A DNA stretch of 6,716 bases, taken from assembly GCA_947460565.1 (NCBI GenBank), contig CANHJJ010000098.1:1-6716 (forward strand), read 5' to 3'. Source of the stretch: Bacteroidota bacterium (lineage in GTDB: Bacteria > Bacteroidota > Bacteroidia > UKL13-3). Position numbers and translations under genes: made by a program. Below are positions 1 through 6,172 of this stretch, one piece after another (the first letter of the stretch is position 1; each line of letters starts with the position of its first letter). The notes beneath the pieces were generated by a model. It was not told the DNA's origin, did no database searches, and worked only from the letters and a program-made list of their open reading frames with translations.

Positions 1-703
1 CCACCGATGCATATTTATTGGCCAAAGCCCATTCGTCAGTATCTTCACCTTGGTCGTAGTTTACAAATTTGCCCGTGAGCCAATAGTATTTGCGGCCATT
101 AGGGTCTTGTCTTTCATCAAACTCTTCTTGCCACTTGGCATTGGCTTGGCGACACACTTTAAAACCTTGCCATTCTGATTCGTCTATTTTAGGCACATTC
201 ACATTTAGCAAAACGCCTTTAGGCAAACCATTGGTTAAAATATCGGACGCAATTTTTCTGGCAACTCTCTTGGCTAGCGTAAAATCAGCATCATACGAAA
301 AATCACATAGGGAGAAACCTACAGCTGGAATGCCTTCAATGGCCCCTTCTACTGCAGCACTCATGGTGCCACTGTATATCACATTGATGGATGAGTTTGA
401 GCCATGGTTGATTCCAGAAACCAATAAATCGGGTTTGCGGTGCATCACTTTATCTACGGCTAATTTTACACAATCAGCAGGGGTGCCGCTACATTGGTAT
501 GAAACAATATCTCCATATAGGTTGGTTTTCTCTAAACGCAGGGGGCGGCTGATGGTTACGGCATGCCCCATAGCGCTTTGCGGGCTATCGGGAGCTACTA
601 CTATTACTTCGCCAAGATGTTTAACGGCATCTACCAAAGTACGAATACCGGGTGCGGTAATACCATCGTCATTCGACACTAAAATTAAAGGTTTTTCACT
701 CAT
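1..703 (-). CDS. surE: 5'/3'-nucleotidase SurE (survival protein), 3' end cut by window edge
   Basis: Reading the minus strand from the ATG at 703 gives 234 uninterrupted codons that run off the window. SurE is a metal-dependent cytoplasmic phosphatase that dephosphorylates nucleoside 5'/3'-monophosphates and is linked to stationary-phase and stress survival. The family signature is plain: N-terminal LILVSNDDGI with metal-binding D12 and D13, the APDSPQSAMGHAVT loop with S43, the CSGTPADCV segment near residues 71-79, and VSGINHGSN near 95-103 with N99. SurE proteins are usually about 250-260 residues, so only about 20 residues are missing. The next codons should continue the C-terminal segment that follows ALANKYASV. 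There is no earlier in-frame start worth considering, because the ATG sits directly before the conserved first beta strand. Transcription is away from the repeat-rich gap, and the gene's left-hand neighbour is not visible. Confident of family; in vivo substrate preference unknown. Confidence 0.96.
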   Translation of the reverse strand, partial: MSEKPLILVSNDDGITAPGIRTLVDAVKHLGEVIVVAPDSPQSAMGHAVTISRPLRLEKTNLYGDIVSYQCSGTPADCVKLAVDKVMHRKPDLLVSGINHGSNSSINVIYSGTMSAAVEGAIEGIPAVGFSLCDFSYDADFTLAKRVARKIASDILTNGLPKGVLLNVNVPKIDESEWQGFKVCRQANAKWQEEFDERQDPNGRKYYWLTGKFVNYDQGEDTDEWALANKYASV

Positions 704-709
704 GGGGCG

Positions 710-717
710 CAAATGTA
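710..717 (-). promoter_or_regulatory. Candidate surE -7 promoter element, almost touching the start codon
   Basis: The minus strand reads TACATTTG here, an exact match to the Bacteroidota -7 consensus TAnnTTTG, and the ATG of surE begins only 6 nt downstream. A TTG at 743-745 on the same strand could be the -33 element, but its 25-nt spacer is slightly longer than the usual 17-23. If used, transcription would begin at or within a few bases of the ATG, giving a leaderless or nearly leaderless mRNA. The match is seen; activity is inferred. Confidence 0.5.
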
Positions 718-962
718 ATTTTTTTTAAGTTCTAGTTTTATTCAAATTGGTATATTCTTAAAAGGATTCAAAATAACATCGAATTACCTTGGAAACGGAT
801 TGCTGCAAATGACCATTGGGTCAGGAAAATCTATCTTGAAATGATATTGAATCTTTGTGTTTTGAGTATCAACTATCCTTAGATTCTTTTAAGCTAGATA
901 ATAGCATGGGTGATTAAGGATTTAAAATGAAGAAAGGGTTTGTAACTCTTTCGTATTCTGTC

Positions 963-986
963 CTTACAAGCGTCTTCGCCTGTAAG
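963..986. repeat. Short hairpin (9 bp stem, one mismatch)
   Basis: CTTACAAGCG pairs with CGCCTGTAAG: six base pairs, one A/C mismatch, three more G/C pairs, and a short TCTT loop region. It is not followed by a clean T-tract, so a factor-independent terminator is not supported. The hairpin lies inside a 22-codon mini-ORF (927-995). Function unknown. Confidence 0.4.
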
Positions 987-1079
987 TATATTTAGATTTT
1001 CATAACTTGATTTTTTTAGCCCTCGGTTAAATCATCGTTTATCTAATTGTTTTTCTTCTACCTTTTGATGACTCCAAAA

Positions 1080-1127
1080 TCCCGATGAATCGGGAAAAAG
1101 AGTTTCTTCCGTTCCGATGCATCGGAA
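1080..1127. repeat. Pair of related palindromes sharing the core CCGATGNATCGG
   Basis: At 1080-1095 TCCCGATGAATCGGGA forms a 7-bp stem around GA. At 1112-1127 TTCCGATGCATCGGAA is a perfect 16-bp palindrome. The two share the core CCGATG-N-ATCGG and their centres are 32 bp apart. The second is followed by a second TCGGAA unit (1128-1133), a small tandem. Such palindromes are typical of dispersed intergenic repeats, but a protein-binding site is also possible. Only the sequence symmetry is certain. Confidence 0.6.
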
Positions 1128-1159
1128 TCGGAATCAAGTTGCCATATGGTCGTTAAGAG

Positions 1160-1182
1160 GAGTCGAAACGCCATTTCGGCTC
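1160..1182. repeat. Hairpin GAGTCGAAA / TTTCGGCTC
   Basis: A 9-bp stem (1160-1168 with 1174-1182, one G-T wobble) encloses the loop CGCCA. The flanks belong to a repeated motif: AAGAGGAGTCGAAA at 1155-1168 and, on the minus strand, GAGCGGAGCCGAAA at 1187-1174. A third copy, GAGCGGAGTCGAGA, is at 1379-1392. The hairpin is therefore two inverted copies of one motif. Confidence 0.55.
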
Positions 1183-1202
1183 CGCTCAATGGACATTTCG
1201 AA

Positions 1203-1308
1203 CAAAAAGATTTCTCCTTGCCGCTGCTTATGTTTTGCCTCTTGGCTTATCCCGTTTCACATGGCAAAACCTATAAGGCTGCACAAACCAATGCTTGAAA
1301 TCTTTTTG
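1203..1308. repeat. Long imperfect inverted repeat (about 106 nt)
   Basis: The outer arms CAAAAAGATTTC (1203-1214) and GAAATCTTTTTG (1297-1308) are perfectly complementary over 12 bp. Inside them CTTAT (1227-1231) pairs with ATAAG (1273-1277), and GTTTTGCC (1232-1239) pairs with GGCAAAAC (1263-1270). The three helices are nested and nearly concentric, so the whole segment can fold as one interrupted hairpin. That organisation suggests a structured RNA or a small non-autonomous repeat element rather than coding sequence. There is no matching transposase in the window. The strand of any transcript cannot be told. Confidence 0.45.
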
Positions 1309-1370
1309 CACAGCACTGCGAAAATCGGGCTTCGCGAGCGGAATAAATTCAGTTTTTGAAATCACCTGTT

Positions 1371-1397
1371 GTCAGTTCGAGCGGAGTCGAGAACGAC
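1371..1397. repeat. Dispersed-repeat-like hairpin with GAGCGGAGTCGAGA core
   Basis: GTCAGTTC (1371-1378) is nearly complementary to GAACGAC (1391-1397), lacking one base of a perfect GAACTGAC arm. The middle carries the third copy of the GAGCGGAGTCGA motif found at 1155-1168 and, inverted, at 1174-1187. From memory, very similar GTTCGAGCGGAGTCGAGAAC strings recur in intergenic DNA of many Bacteroidota; copy number in this genome cannot be checked here. Confidence 0.5.
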
Positions 1398-1495
1398 CCA
1401 ATGTTGAAAGCGATTGTAACAAGGCATTTAGTTACATTGAGTAAACTATCACTAATCTCAAATATTTCCTCCGGTATTCTCGTTATCCAACTCAG

Positions 1496-1517
1496 ACCCT
1501 TTGGCTGCGCTTAGGGT
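1496..1517. repeat. Small hairpin of the widespread ACCCT...AGGGT repeat type
   Basis: ACCCT (1496-1500) and AGGGT (1513-1517) form a 5-bp stem around a TTTGGCTGCGCTT-like interior, followed by GAC. The string resembles a short intergenic repeat seen in many unrelated bacterial genomes (CCCTTCGACTGCGCTCAGGGTGAC type). It lies downstream of the glycosyltransferase stop codon but has no T-tract on either side, so I do not call it a terminator. Confidence 0.4.
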
Positions 1518-1590
1518 GACGGCCCTCGTGCTAAGGACATCTGTTTTGTGTTTGAAAGTGCTTGCCAATAACTAAAACAAAATATGTATT

Positions 1591-2565
1591 TCAAATCAGT
1601 TTTGCTAAATAAACTTCACTTTTTCCTTTATCAAAACTTTGAATAAAATCATCATGGACTTGATTGTGTTGCTTTTTGATAATGATATCGAAGGCTTCAT
1701 CCATTGAGTTTACGATGAAGCTATTTGATAATTGAAGCAATTCTCCTAAACCTGCCTTGTTAAATCCTATTACACTTGTGCCAACCAAAATACTCTCATG
1801 TGCTAGGCGGTTCCAACCTTCATTTAATTGCGTAAAGGCAAGGGTATATTCACTCTCAGCCATACATTGTAAATAGTTTTCAAAGCTTTCAAAATGCTTG
1901 ATTGAATAGTAAGTCTCTTGTCTGGCTTGATAAGCATCCAAACTGCTGAAGTAACAAGTAAAACCATTATGATGGAGTTTCTCTGCCAATTGAAAAATGG
2001 CTGTATCGTTTTTAGGATGCCATTGTCCTAGGTGTATTTGATTATGCTTTTGCTTTGTTTGAAATGTTTTGTAAAAATGGGTATCAAACAAATTGGGGAA
2101 ATAGCTGACTTTGTTTTTGTGATTGATTTTTTGGCTAAAGAAATCAACCCAATAATTTGCACCGGTGATAATCTGAATATTTTTTAAATGAAAATTTCTA
2201 AGTATTCCAAACAAACATTTATAATAGCATTTCAATGCAAATGACTTGGCTTCATTTTTATCATAGTTGTGCCATACAATAAATACCTTTCTATGGGTAA
2301 AAAGATTTCTAAGCAAGGAAGGCAATGCCAATCTTGAAACAACTATATTTATGTTGGCATGTGCCTTAACATTTGCCCAAAAGAATAAATAAAGATGTTG
2401 AAAAAAACTTTTGTAGAATTTTACTTTTCGTATTGAGTGAGCTTGTACTTGGTAATTTTTTTTTCGGTACTGCTCGCAAATTTTATCAAATAAAAATTGC
2501 TCATAGCGGTATCCGCCCGTTTTGTGCAAGCCATGAGATAGATATTTGATGCTAATTTTTTTCAC
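1591..2565 (-). CDS. GT4-like (group 1) glycosyltransferase, non-ATG start
   Basis: The 324-residue product looks like a GT-B fold, retaining glycosyltransferase of the GT4 type, which moves a sugar from a nucleotide-sugar donor to a glycan acceptor in the cytoplasm. From the GTG start, the N-terminus VKKISIKYLSHGLHKTGG supplies the first beta strand and a glycine loop (G17, G18). A VWHNY strand lies near 97-101. The C-terminal half has the clearest signature: EGWNRLAHE at 249-257 is the E-x7-E motif, followed by SILVGTSVIGFNKAGLGELL. No signal peptide or membrane segment is seen. There is no ATG near the 5' end. The open frame extends to a TTG at 2601, but GTG 2565 places the usual lysine-rich start directly before the first strand, so I prefer it. 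The gene stands alone, divergent from topA, with no other polysaccharide gene visible. Donor and acceptor are unknown, as is a role in capsule, O-antigen or protein glycosylation. Confidence 0.8.
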   Translation of the reverse strand: MKKISIKYLSHGLHKTGGYRYEQFLFDKICEQYRKKNYQVQAHSIRKVKFYKSFFQHLYLFFWANVKAHANINIVVSRLALPSLLRNLFTHRKVFIVWHNYDKNEAKSFALKCYYKCLFGILRNFHLKNIQIITGANYWVDFFSQKINHKNKVSYFPNLFDTHFYKTFQTKQKHNQIHLGQWHPKNDTAIFQLAEKLHHNGFTCYFSSLDAYQARQETYYSIKHFESFENYLQCMAESEYTLAFTQLNEGWNRLAHESILVGTSVIGFNKAGLGELLQLSNSFIVNSMDEAFDIIIKKQHNQVHDDFIQSFDKGKSEVYLAKLI

Positions 2566-2658
2566 TGTAAAAAGGGCTTTGAAATTACTTTTGACAACCA
2601 AAGAAGATTGTTAATTGTAATAAAAACACTAAAAACCAACTGTTTGTAAATAATCTCG

Positions 2659-2686
2659 TTGTTTTTGAAATTAATTTACACTTTTG
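2659..2686 (+). promoter_or_regulatory. Candidate topA promoter
   Basis: TTG (2659-2661), a 17-nt spacer and CACTTTTG (2679-2686) match the Bacteroidota consensus with one mismatch (C for T in the first position of the -7 box). A start near 2691 would give topA a leader of about 38 nt, AT-rich and without a Shine-Dalgarno sequence. TGTTTTTG at 2660-2667 is an alternative -7 box with one mismatch. Confidence 0.4.
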
Positions 2687-2695
2687 CAGCGCTAA

Positions 2696-2727
2696 CAAAT
2701 TTAGTTTTTAAGAACTTATAATTGCAA
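2696..2727 (-). promoter_or_regulatory. Candidate promoter of the glycosyltransferase gene
   Basis: On the minus strand a TTG (2727-2725) is followed after 21 nt by TAAATTTG (2703-2696), an exact fit to the Bacteroidota TTG-N17-23-TAnnTTTG consensus. Transcription would begin near 2690, leaving a leader of about 90-125 nt depending on which start codon is used. The -33 element lies 2-4 bp before the topA start codon. It overlaps the topA promoter region. Sequence match seen, activity inferred. Confidence 0.5.
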
Positions 2728-2728
2728 C

Positions 2729-5134
2729 ATGACAAAGAATTTAGTAATAGTAGAGTCACCAGCGAAGGCGAAAACAATAGAGAAATTTTTGGGAAAAGAT
2801 TTTACCGTTAGGTCATGCTATGGACATATCCGCGATTTAGCAAAAGGGGATGATGCCATAGATATTAAGAATAATTTTCAACCACATTATGAGATAAGCG
2901 AAGATAAGAAAGCCGTTGTTAGCGAGCTTAAAAAACTAAGCAAGGAAGCAGAAATGGTTTGGTTAGCATCCGATGAGGACCGCGAGGGGGAAGCCATTAG
3001 TTGGCATCTTAGCGAGGCATTGGGATTGGATGCAAAAAAGACCAAGCGCATTGTTTTTCATGAAATTACCAAACCTGCTATTTTAAGAGCAGTTGAGAAT
3101 CCAAGAAACATAGACAAGCACCTTGTGGATGCTCAGCAAGCCCGCAGGGTATTGGATAGATTAGTGGGTTTTGAATTGAGCCCTGTGTTGTGGCGCAAAG
3201 TAAAACCAAGCCTTTCAGCAGGTCGAGTGCAGTCGGTAGCGGTGCGTTTAATTGTTGATAGAGAAAGAGAAATCAATTCATTCAATGTGACTTCGGCTTA
3301 TAAAATAGTTGCAAAGTTTAATGTGGGTGGCAAGACTATGGAGGGTGAATTAGGAAAAAGATTTGCCACAGAAGCTGAGGCGCAAGCCTTTTTGGAGAAA
3401 TGTAAAGGTGCTGATTTTACCATCAAAAACTTGGAAGTAAAACCTGCTGAAAAGTCGCCTGCACCGCCATTTACCACCTCTACCTTACAACAGGAAGCTA
3501 GTAGGAAACTAGGATATGGTGTAACTACCACTATGAGCATTGCTCAAAAATTATACGAACATGGATTTATCACATATATGCGTACCGACTCGGTAAACTT
3601 AAGTGAGTTGGCCATTACTAACGCTAAAGAAACCATCACCCAAAACTATGGTGGCAATTACAGCAATCCACGCAGATACACCACTAAAAACGACAGTGCA
3701 CAAGAAGCACATGAGGCCATTCGTCCCACCTATTTTGAAAACAATGAAGTAGAAGGCACACCTCAAGAAAAACGCTTGTATGATTTGATATGGAAACGTG
3801 CCATTGCCAGTCAAATGAGCAAAGCACAATTGGAAAGAACCATTGCTACTATAGCTATTAGCACCTTGCCTGATGTGCTTGTGGCTTCAGGTGAAGTATT
3901 AAAGTTTGATGGATTTTTGAAAGTGTATTTAGAGAGCACTGATGAGGATGGAGATGAAGAAAACAGCAAAATGTTACCACCTTTAAAAGTAGGTGAAAAC
4001 TTATTGTTGAACGAAATTGAAGCCACACAAAGATATACCAAAGCCTCAGCAAGATACACGGAAGCAAGTTTGGTGAAGAAGCTTGAGGAACTAGGCATCG
4101 GCCGTCCTTCAACGTATGCGCCAACCATTGGCACAGTGCAAAAACGTGGTTATGTAATCAAAGAAGACAGAGATGGTAAAGAAAGAAATTTCACTGTGCT
4201 TACTTTGGCTAAAAACGAAATTAGTAAAGAAGTAAAAACTGAAAAATACGGAACTGAAAAATCAAAACTTTTCCCAAGTGATATTGGCATGGTGGTAACA
4301 GATTTCTTATCTAAACACTTTGAAAATATCATGGACTATAACTTTACAGCCAGTGTAGAGGAGGAGTTTGATAAGATAGCCCGTGGTCAATTGGTATGGA
4401 ATAAGATGATAGCAAAATTCTATTCTCCATTCCATAGTGAAGTAACCAAAACCAACGAAACTGCAGAACGTCAAAATGCAGAAAGACTATTGGGTGTTGA
4501 CCCTGTTACAGGTAAAAATGTAAGTGTTAGGGTAGGTCGTTATGGACCATTTGCCCAAATAGGTGAAAATGCTACCGATGAGAATCCTGAAAAACCAAGA
4601 TATGCAAGCCTTCGCAGTGGTCAGTTAACTGAAACCATTACCCTTGAAGAAGCAATTGAGTTATTCAAATTGCCGCGTATAGTAGGTCAATATGAAGACA
4701 AAGACATCAAGGCATCTATTGGTAAGTTTGGACCGTATTTGATACACGATAGCAAGTTTGTGAGCATACCTAAAACAGATGATGTGTTCTCCATTGATTT
4801 AGATAGAGCCATTGTGTTGATAGACGAGAAGCGAATTGTTGAAGCTAACAAATTGGTGAAAGTATTTCCTGAAGACGAAAACCTAAAGGTATTGAATGGC
4901 CGTTGGGGAATCTATTTGGCTTATGGAAAAGACAATTATAAATTGCCTAAAGGATCTAAAGCTGAAGACATCACTTTTGAATCGGCAATGAAATTGGTGA
5001 AAGTGCCAAGTGCATCCAAAGCTGCCAATAAAACAGCTCCTAAAAAAGTAGCGGCTAAGAAAACGGCTACCAAGAAAACGGCAGCTAAAAAAACAGCTGT
5101 AAAGAAGACCGCTGCTAAAAAATCTGCTAAATAA
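2729..5134 (+). CDS. topA: DNA topoisomerase I (type IA, omega protein)
   Basis: The 801-residue enzyme relaxes negatively supercoiled DNA by cutting one strand, passing the other and resealing. The Toprim domain (about 3-115) carries E9 and K13 in VIVESPAKAKT and the acidic triad D82, D84, E86 in SDEDREGE. SAGRVQSVAVRLIVDRE (163-179) is the conserved DNA-binding segment. The catalytic tyrosine is Y283, with R285, in GFITYMRTDS. GIGRPSTYAPTI (456-467) belongs to the central DNA-gate domain. The C-terminal part has glycine-aromatic repeats: GRYGPF at 603, GKFGPY at 665 and GRWGIY at 724. There are no zinc-finger cysteines (only C30 and C225), unlike E. coli TopA. Residues 763-801 are a lysine/alanine tail likely to bind DNA. 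The ATG directly precedes the first Toprim strand, so the start is secure. All key residues are present, and the gene appears intact and probably essential. A SirB1-like gene follows 37 bp downstream. Confidence 0.98.
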   Translation: MTKNLVIVESPAKAKTIEKFLGKDFTVRSCYGHIRDLAKGDDAIDIKNNFQPHYEISEDKKAVVSELKKLSKEAEMVWLASDEDREGEAISWHLSEALGLDAKKTKRIVFHEITKPAILRAVENPRNIDKHLVDAQQARRVLDRLVGFELSPVLWRKVKPSLSAGRVQSVAVRLIVDREREINSFNVTSAYKIVAKFNVGGKTMEGELGKRFATEAEAQAFLEKCKGADFTIKNLEVKPAEKSPAPPFTTSTLQQEASRKLGYGVTTTMSIAQKLYEHGFITYMRTDSVNLSELAITNAKETITQNYGGNYSNPRRYTTKNDSAQEAHEAIRPTYFENNEVEGTPQEKRLYDLIWKRAIASQMSKAQLERTIATIAISTLPDVLVASGEVLKFDGFLKVYLESTDEDGDEENSKMLPPLKVGENLLLNEIEATQRYTKASARYTEASLVKKLEELGIGRPSTYAPTIGTVQKRGYVIKEDRDGKERNFTVLTLAKNEISKEVKTEKYGTEKSKLFPSDIGMVVTDFLSKHFENIMDYNFTASVEEEFDKIARGQLVWNKMIAKFYSPFHSEVTKTNETAERQNAERLLGVDPVTGKNVSVRVGRYGPFAQIGENATDENPEKPRYASLRSGQLTETITLEEAIELFKLPRIVGQYEDKDIKASIGKFGPYLIHDSKFVSIPKTDDVFSIDLDRAIVLIDEKRIVEANKLVKVFPEDENLKVLNGRWGIYLAYGKDNYKLPKGSKAEDITFESAMKLVKVPSASKAANKTAPKKVAAKKTATKKTAAKKTAVKKTAAKKSAK
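5042..5131 (+). repeat. Six 15-bp coding repeats forming the TopA lysine tail
   Basis: Residues 772-801 are six exact-period pentads of the form K-K-[TVS]-A-x (KKVAA, KKTAT, KKTAA, KKTAV, KKTAA, KKSAK). At DNA level the units differ at third positions (AAG/AAA, ACG/ACA/ACC, GCT/GCA), so the array has diverged in sequence while the protein repeat was kept. This argues for selection on the basic tail rather than a very recent expansion. Similar lysine tails occur in histone H1-like proteins and in actinobacterial topoisomerase I, where they aid processivity. Confidence 0.8.
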
Positions 5135-5171
5135 TAATTTTATATTGCACCTATAAAAATTCAAATCAGAC

Positions 5172-6131
5172 TTGAATTCGACAGAGCTTATATCACTTAT
5201 TGCCTTATTGGAAGATGATGACCGTGAGATTGTAACCCATGTTGAGGGTAAGCTGCTCGAATTGGGTGCTGAGGTTATTCCAGTGCTCGAAAATCAATGG
5301 GAGTTTAGCAAAGATGTCACGCACCAGCAAAGGATTGAGAATGTTATCCATCGTATTCAATTTCGTAAATTAAAAGAGGAGTTTAAAGTTTGGCTGCATA
5401 GCGAAGACCAAGACTTACTTCATGGCGTGTATTTGATTGCTAAATATAGATTTCCTATATTAGATAAACAAACATTATCCAATGAGATTGACAAAATCCG
5501 CATGGATATTTGGCTTGAGATGCAATATGATTTCACCCCATTTGAAAAGACACGCATCATCAATTATGTGATGTATCAAGTCAATGCCTATAAAGGTAAT
5601 ACCGATAACTACCATGACCCTTCCAATTCATTTATCAATCAAGTACTAGAATCGAAACGGGGCAATCCCATAATGTTGGCAGTGGTGTATATGTTGGTAG
5701 CTCAAAGACTAAACCTTCCTATCTTTGGGGTGAATTTACCACAACATTTTGTGTTGGCCTATAAAGAAGTGGAGGCAGATCCTGACTTTAACAACCGCTT
5801 CAATCAAGTGCAAAAAGCCCTTAATCCTAAAGAAGGAACGGTGTTGTTTTATATCAATGCTTTTAATGGAGGAGCTATATTTTCAAAGCTCAATTTAGAG
5901 CAATTCCTTAAACAAATATCCATTGAAGCCAAGGTTGAATTCTTTGAACCTTGTAGTAATTTGGATATCGTAAAACGTGTGTTGCGCAACCTCACTGGAG
6001 CTTATGAAAAGCTTGCCAAAACCCAAAAGCAAAAAGAAATCCAAGAGCTACTATTTCTATTAGGCGAGCCGGATATCAGTCATTTTGATAACATCACGGG
6101 TGTGGATGATTATCCAAGCGAAGAGGAATAG
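5172..6131 (+). CDS. SirB1 / transglutaminase-like (Transglut_core2) family protein
   Basis: The 319-residue soluble protein has an N-terminal helical region (about 1-110, rich in paired Leu/Glu, possibly HEAT-like) and then the SirB1-family core: SKRGNPIMLAVVY at 161-173, GVNLPQHFVLAY at 186-197 with H192, and FYINAFNGGAIF at 227-238. Members are related in fold to transglutaminases and cysteine proteases. Here the segment where those enzymes carry the catalytic cysteine reads GNPIMLAVVY, with no Cys, and the third motif has N229 rather than the Asp common in other SirB1 proteins. Transglutaminase chemistry is therefore doubtful. The C-terminus (about 262-319) is helical with an acidic end, perhaps a single TPR-like pair. 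The start is TTG: an in-frame stop at 5154-5156 leaves no ATG upstream, and the next methionine is residue 111, too far in. It sits 37 bp after topA with no terminator between, so co-transcription is likely. Biological role unknown. Confidence 0.85.
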   Translation: MNSTELISLIALLEDDDREIVTHVEGKLLELGAEVIPVLENQWEFSKDVTHQQRIENVIHRIQFRKLKEEFKVWLHSEDQDLLHGVYLIAKYRFPILDKQTLSNEIDKIRMDIWLEMQYDFTPFEKTRIINYVMYQVNAYKGNTDNYHDPSNSFINQVLESKRGNPIMLAVVYMLVAQRLNLPIFGVNLPQHFVLAYKEVEADPDFNNRFNQVQKALNPKEGTVLFYINAFNGGAIFSKLNLEQFLKQISIEAKVEFFEPCSNLDIVKRVLRNLTGAYEKLAKTQKQKEIQELLFLLGEPDISHFDNITGVDDYPSEEE

Positions 6132-6136
6132 ATGCG

Positions 6137-6166
6137 AAATGCGGGTTGACAAAAATGCGGAGTTGA
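6137..6166. repeat. Imperfect 16-bp direct repeat between convergent genes
   Basis: AAATGCGG followed by GTTGA (6137-6149) recurs as AAATGCGG-A-GTTGA (6153-6166). The two units fill most of the 41-bp gap between the SirB1-like and ArsC-like stop codons. No stem-loop terminator is visible in this gap on either strand. Probably a small local duplication. Confidence 0.4.
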
Positions 6167-6172
6167 TAGCAA

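Larger units (their letters stand above)
704..1590. other. Gene-poor, repeat-rich intergenic region
   Basis: About 890 bp lie between surE and the glycosyltransferase gene with no ORF that resembles a known protein. The left part (704-1070) is AT-rich and holds the surE promoter candidate, a 22-codon mini-ORF at 927-995 and a hairpin at 963-986. The right part (1080-1520) is visibly richer in G and C and dense in palindromes and hairpins, listed separately. The 80-codon plus-strand ORF at 1117-1359 lies inside this repeat cluster; its product has no recognisable domain and I regard it as chance. No tRNA, riboswitch or CRISPR pattern was seen. The most likely reading is an accumulation of dispersed intergenic repeats, possibly including a small structured RNA. 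Confidence 0.6.

Noticed and set aside
90..728. 212-codon plus-strand ORF
   Set aside because: It is the opposite-strand shadow of surE, whose minus-strand translation carries all family motifs.
1117..1359. 80-codon plus-strand ORF
   Set aside because: It lies within palindromic and hairpin repeats, has no recognisable domain and begins inside a perfect palindrome.
1080..1400. CRISPR array
   Set aside because: The repeats are short, irregularly spaced and in mixed orientation, with no uniform repeat-spacer period and no cas gene.
2566..2601. Extension of the glycosyltransferase to the TTG at 2601
   Set aside because: It adds 12 residues before the usual first beta strand, and GTG 2565 gives a more typical N-terminus. 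The extension remains possible.
3298..4332. Several minus-strand ORFs of 60-107 codons inside topA
   Set aside because: They are antisense to well-conserved topA coding sequence and show no protein family features.
4883..5164. 93-codon minus-strand ORF rich in Phe, Ser and Cys
   Set aside because: It is the antisense reading of the topA 3' end and its lysine repeats.
6132..6172. Bidirectional terminator between the convergent genes
   Set aside because: No stem-loop with a T-tract could be found, only an imperfect direct repeat.
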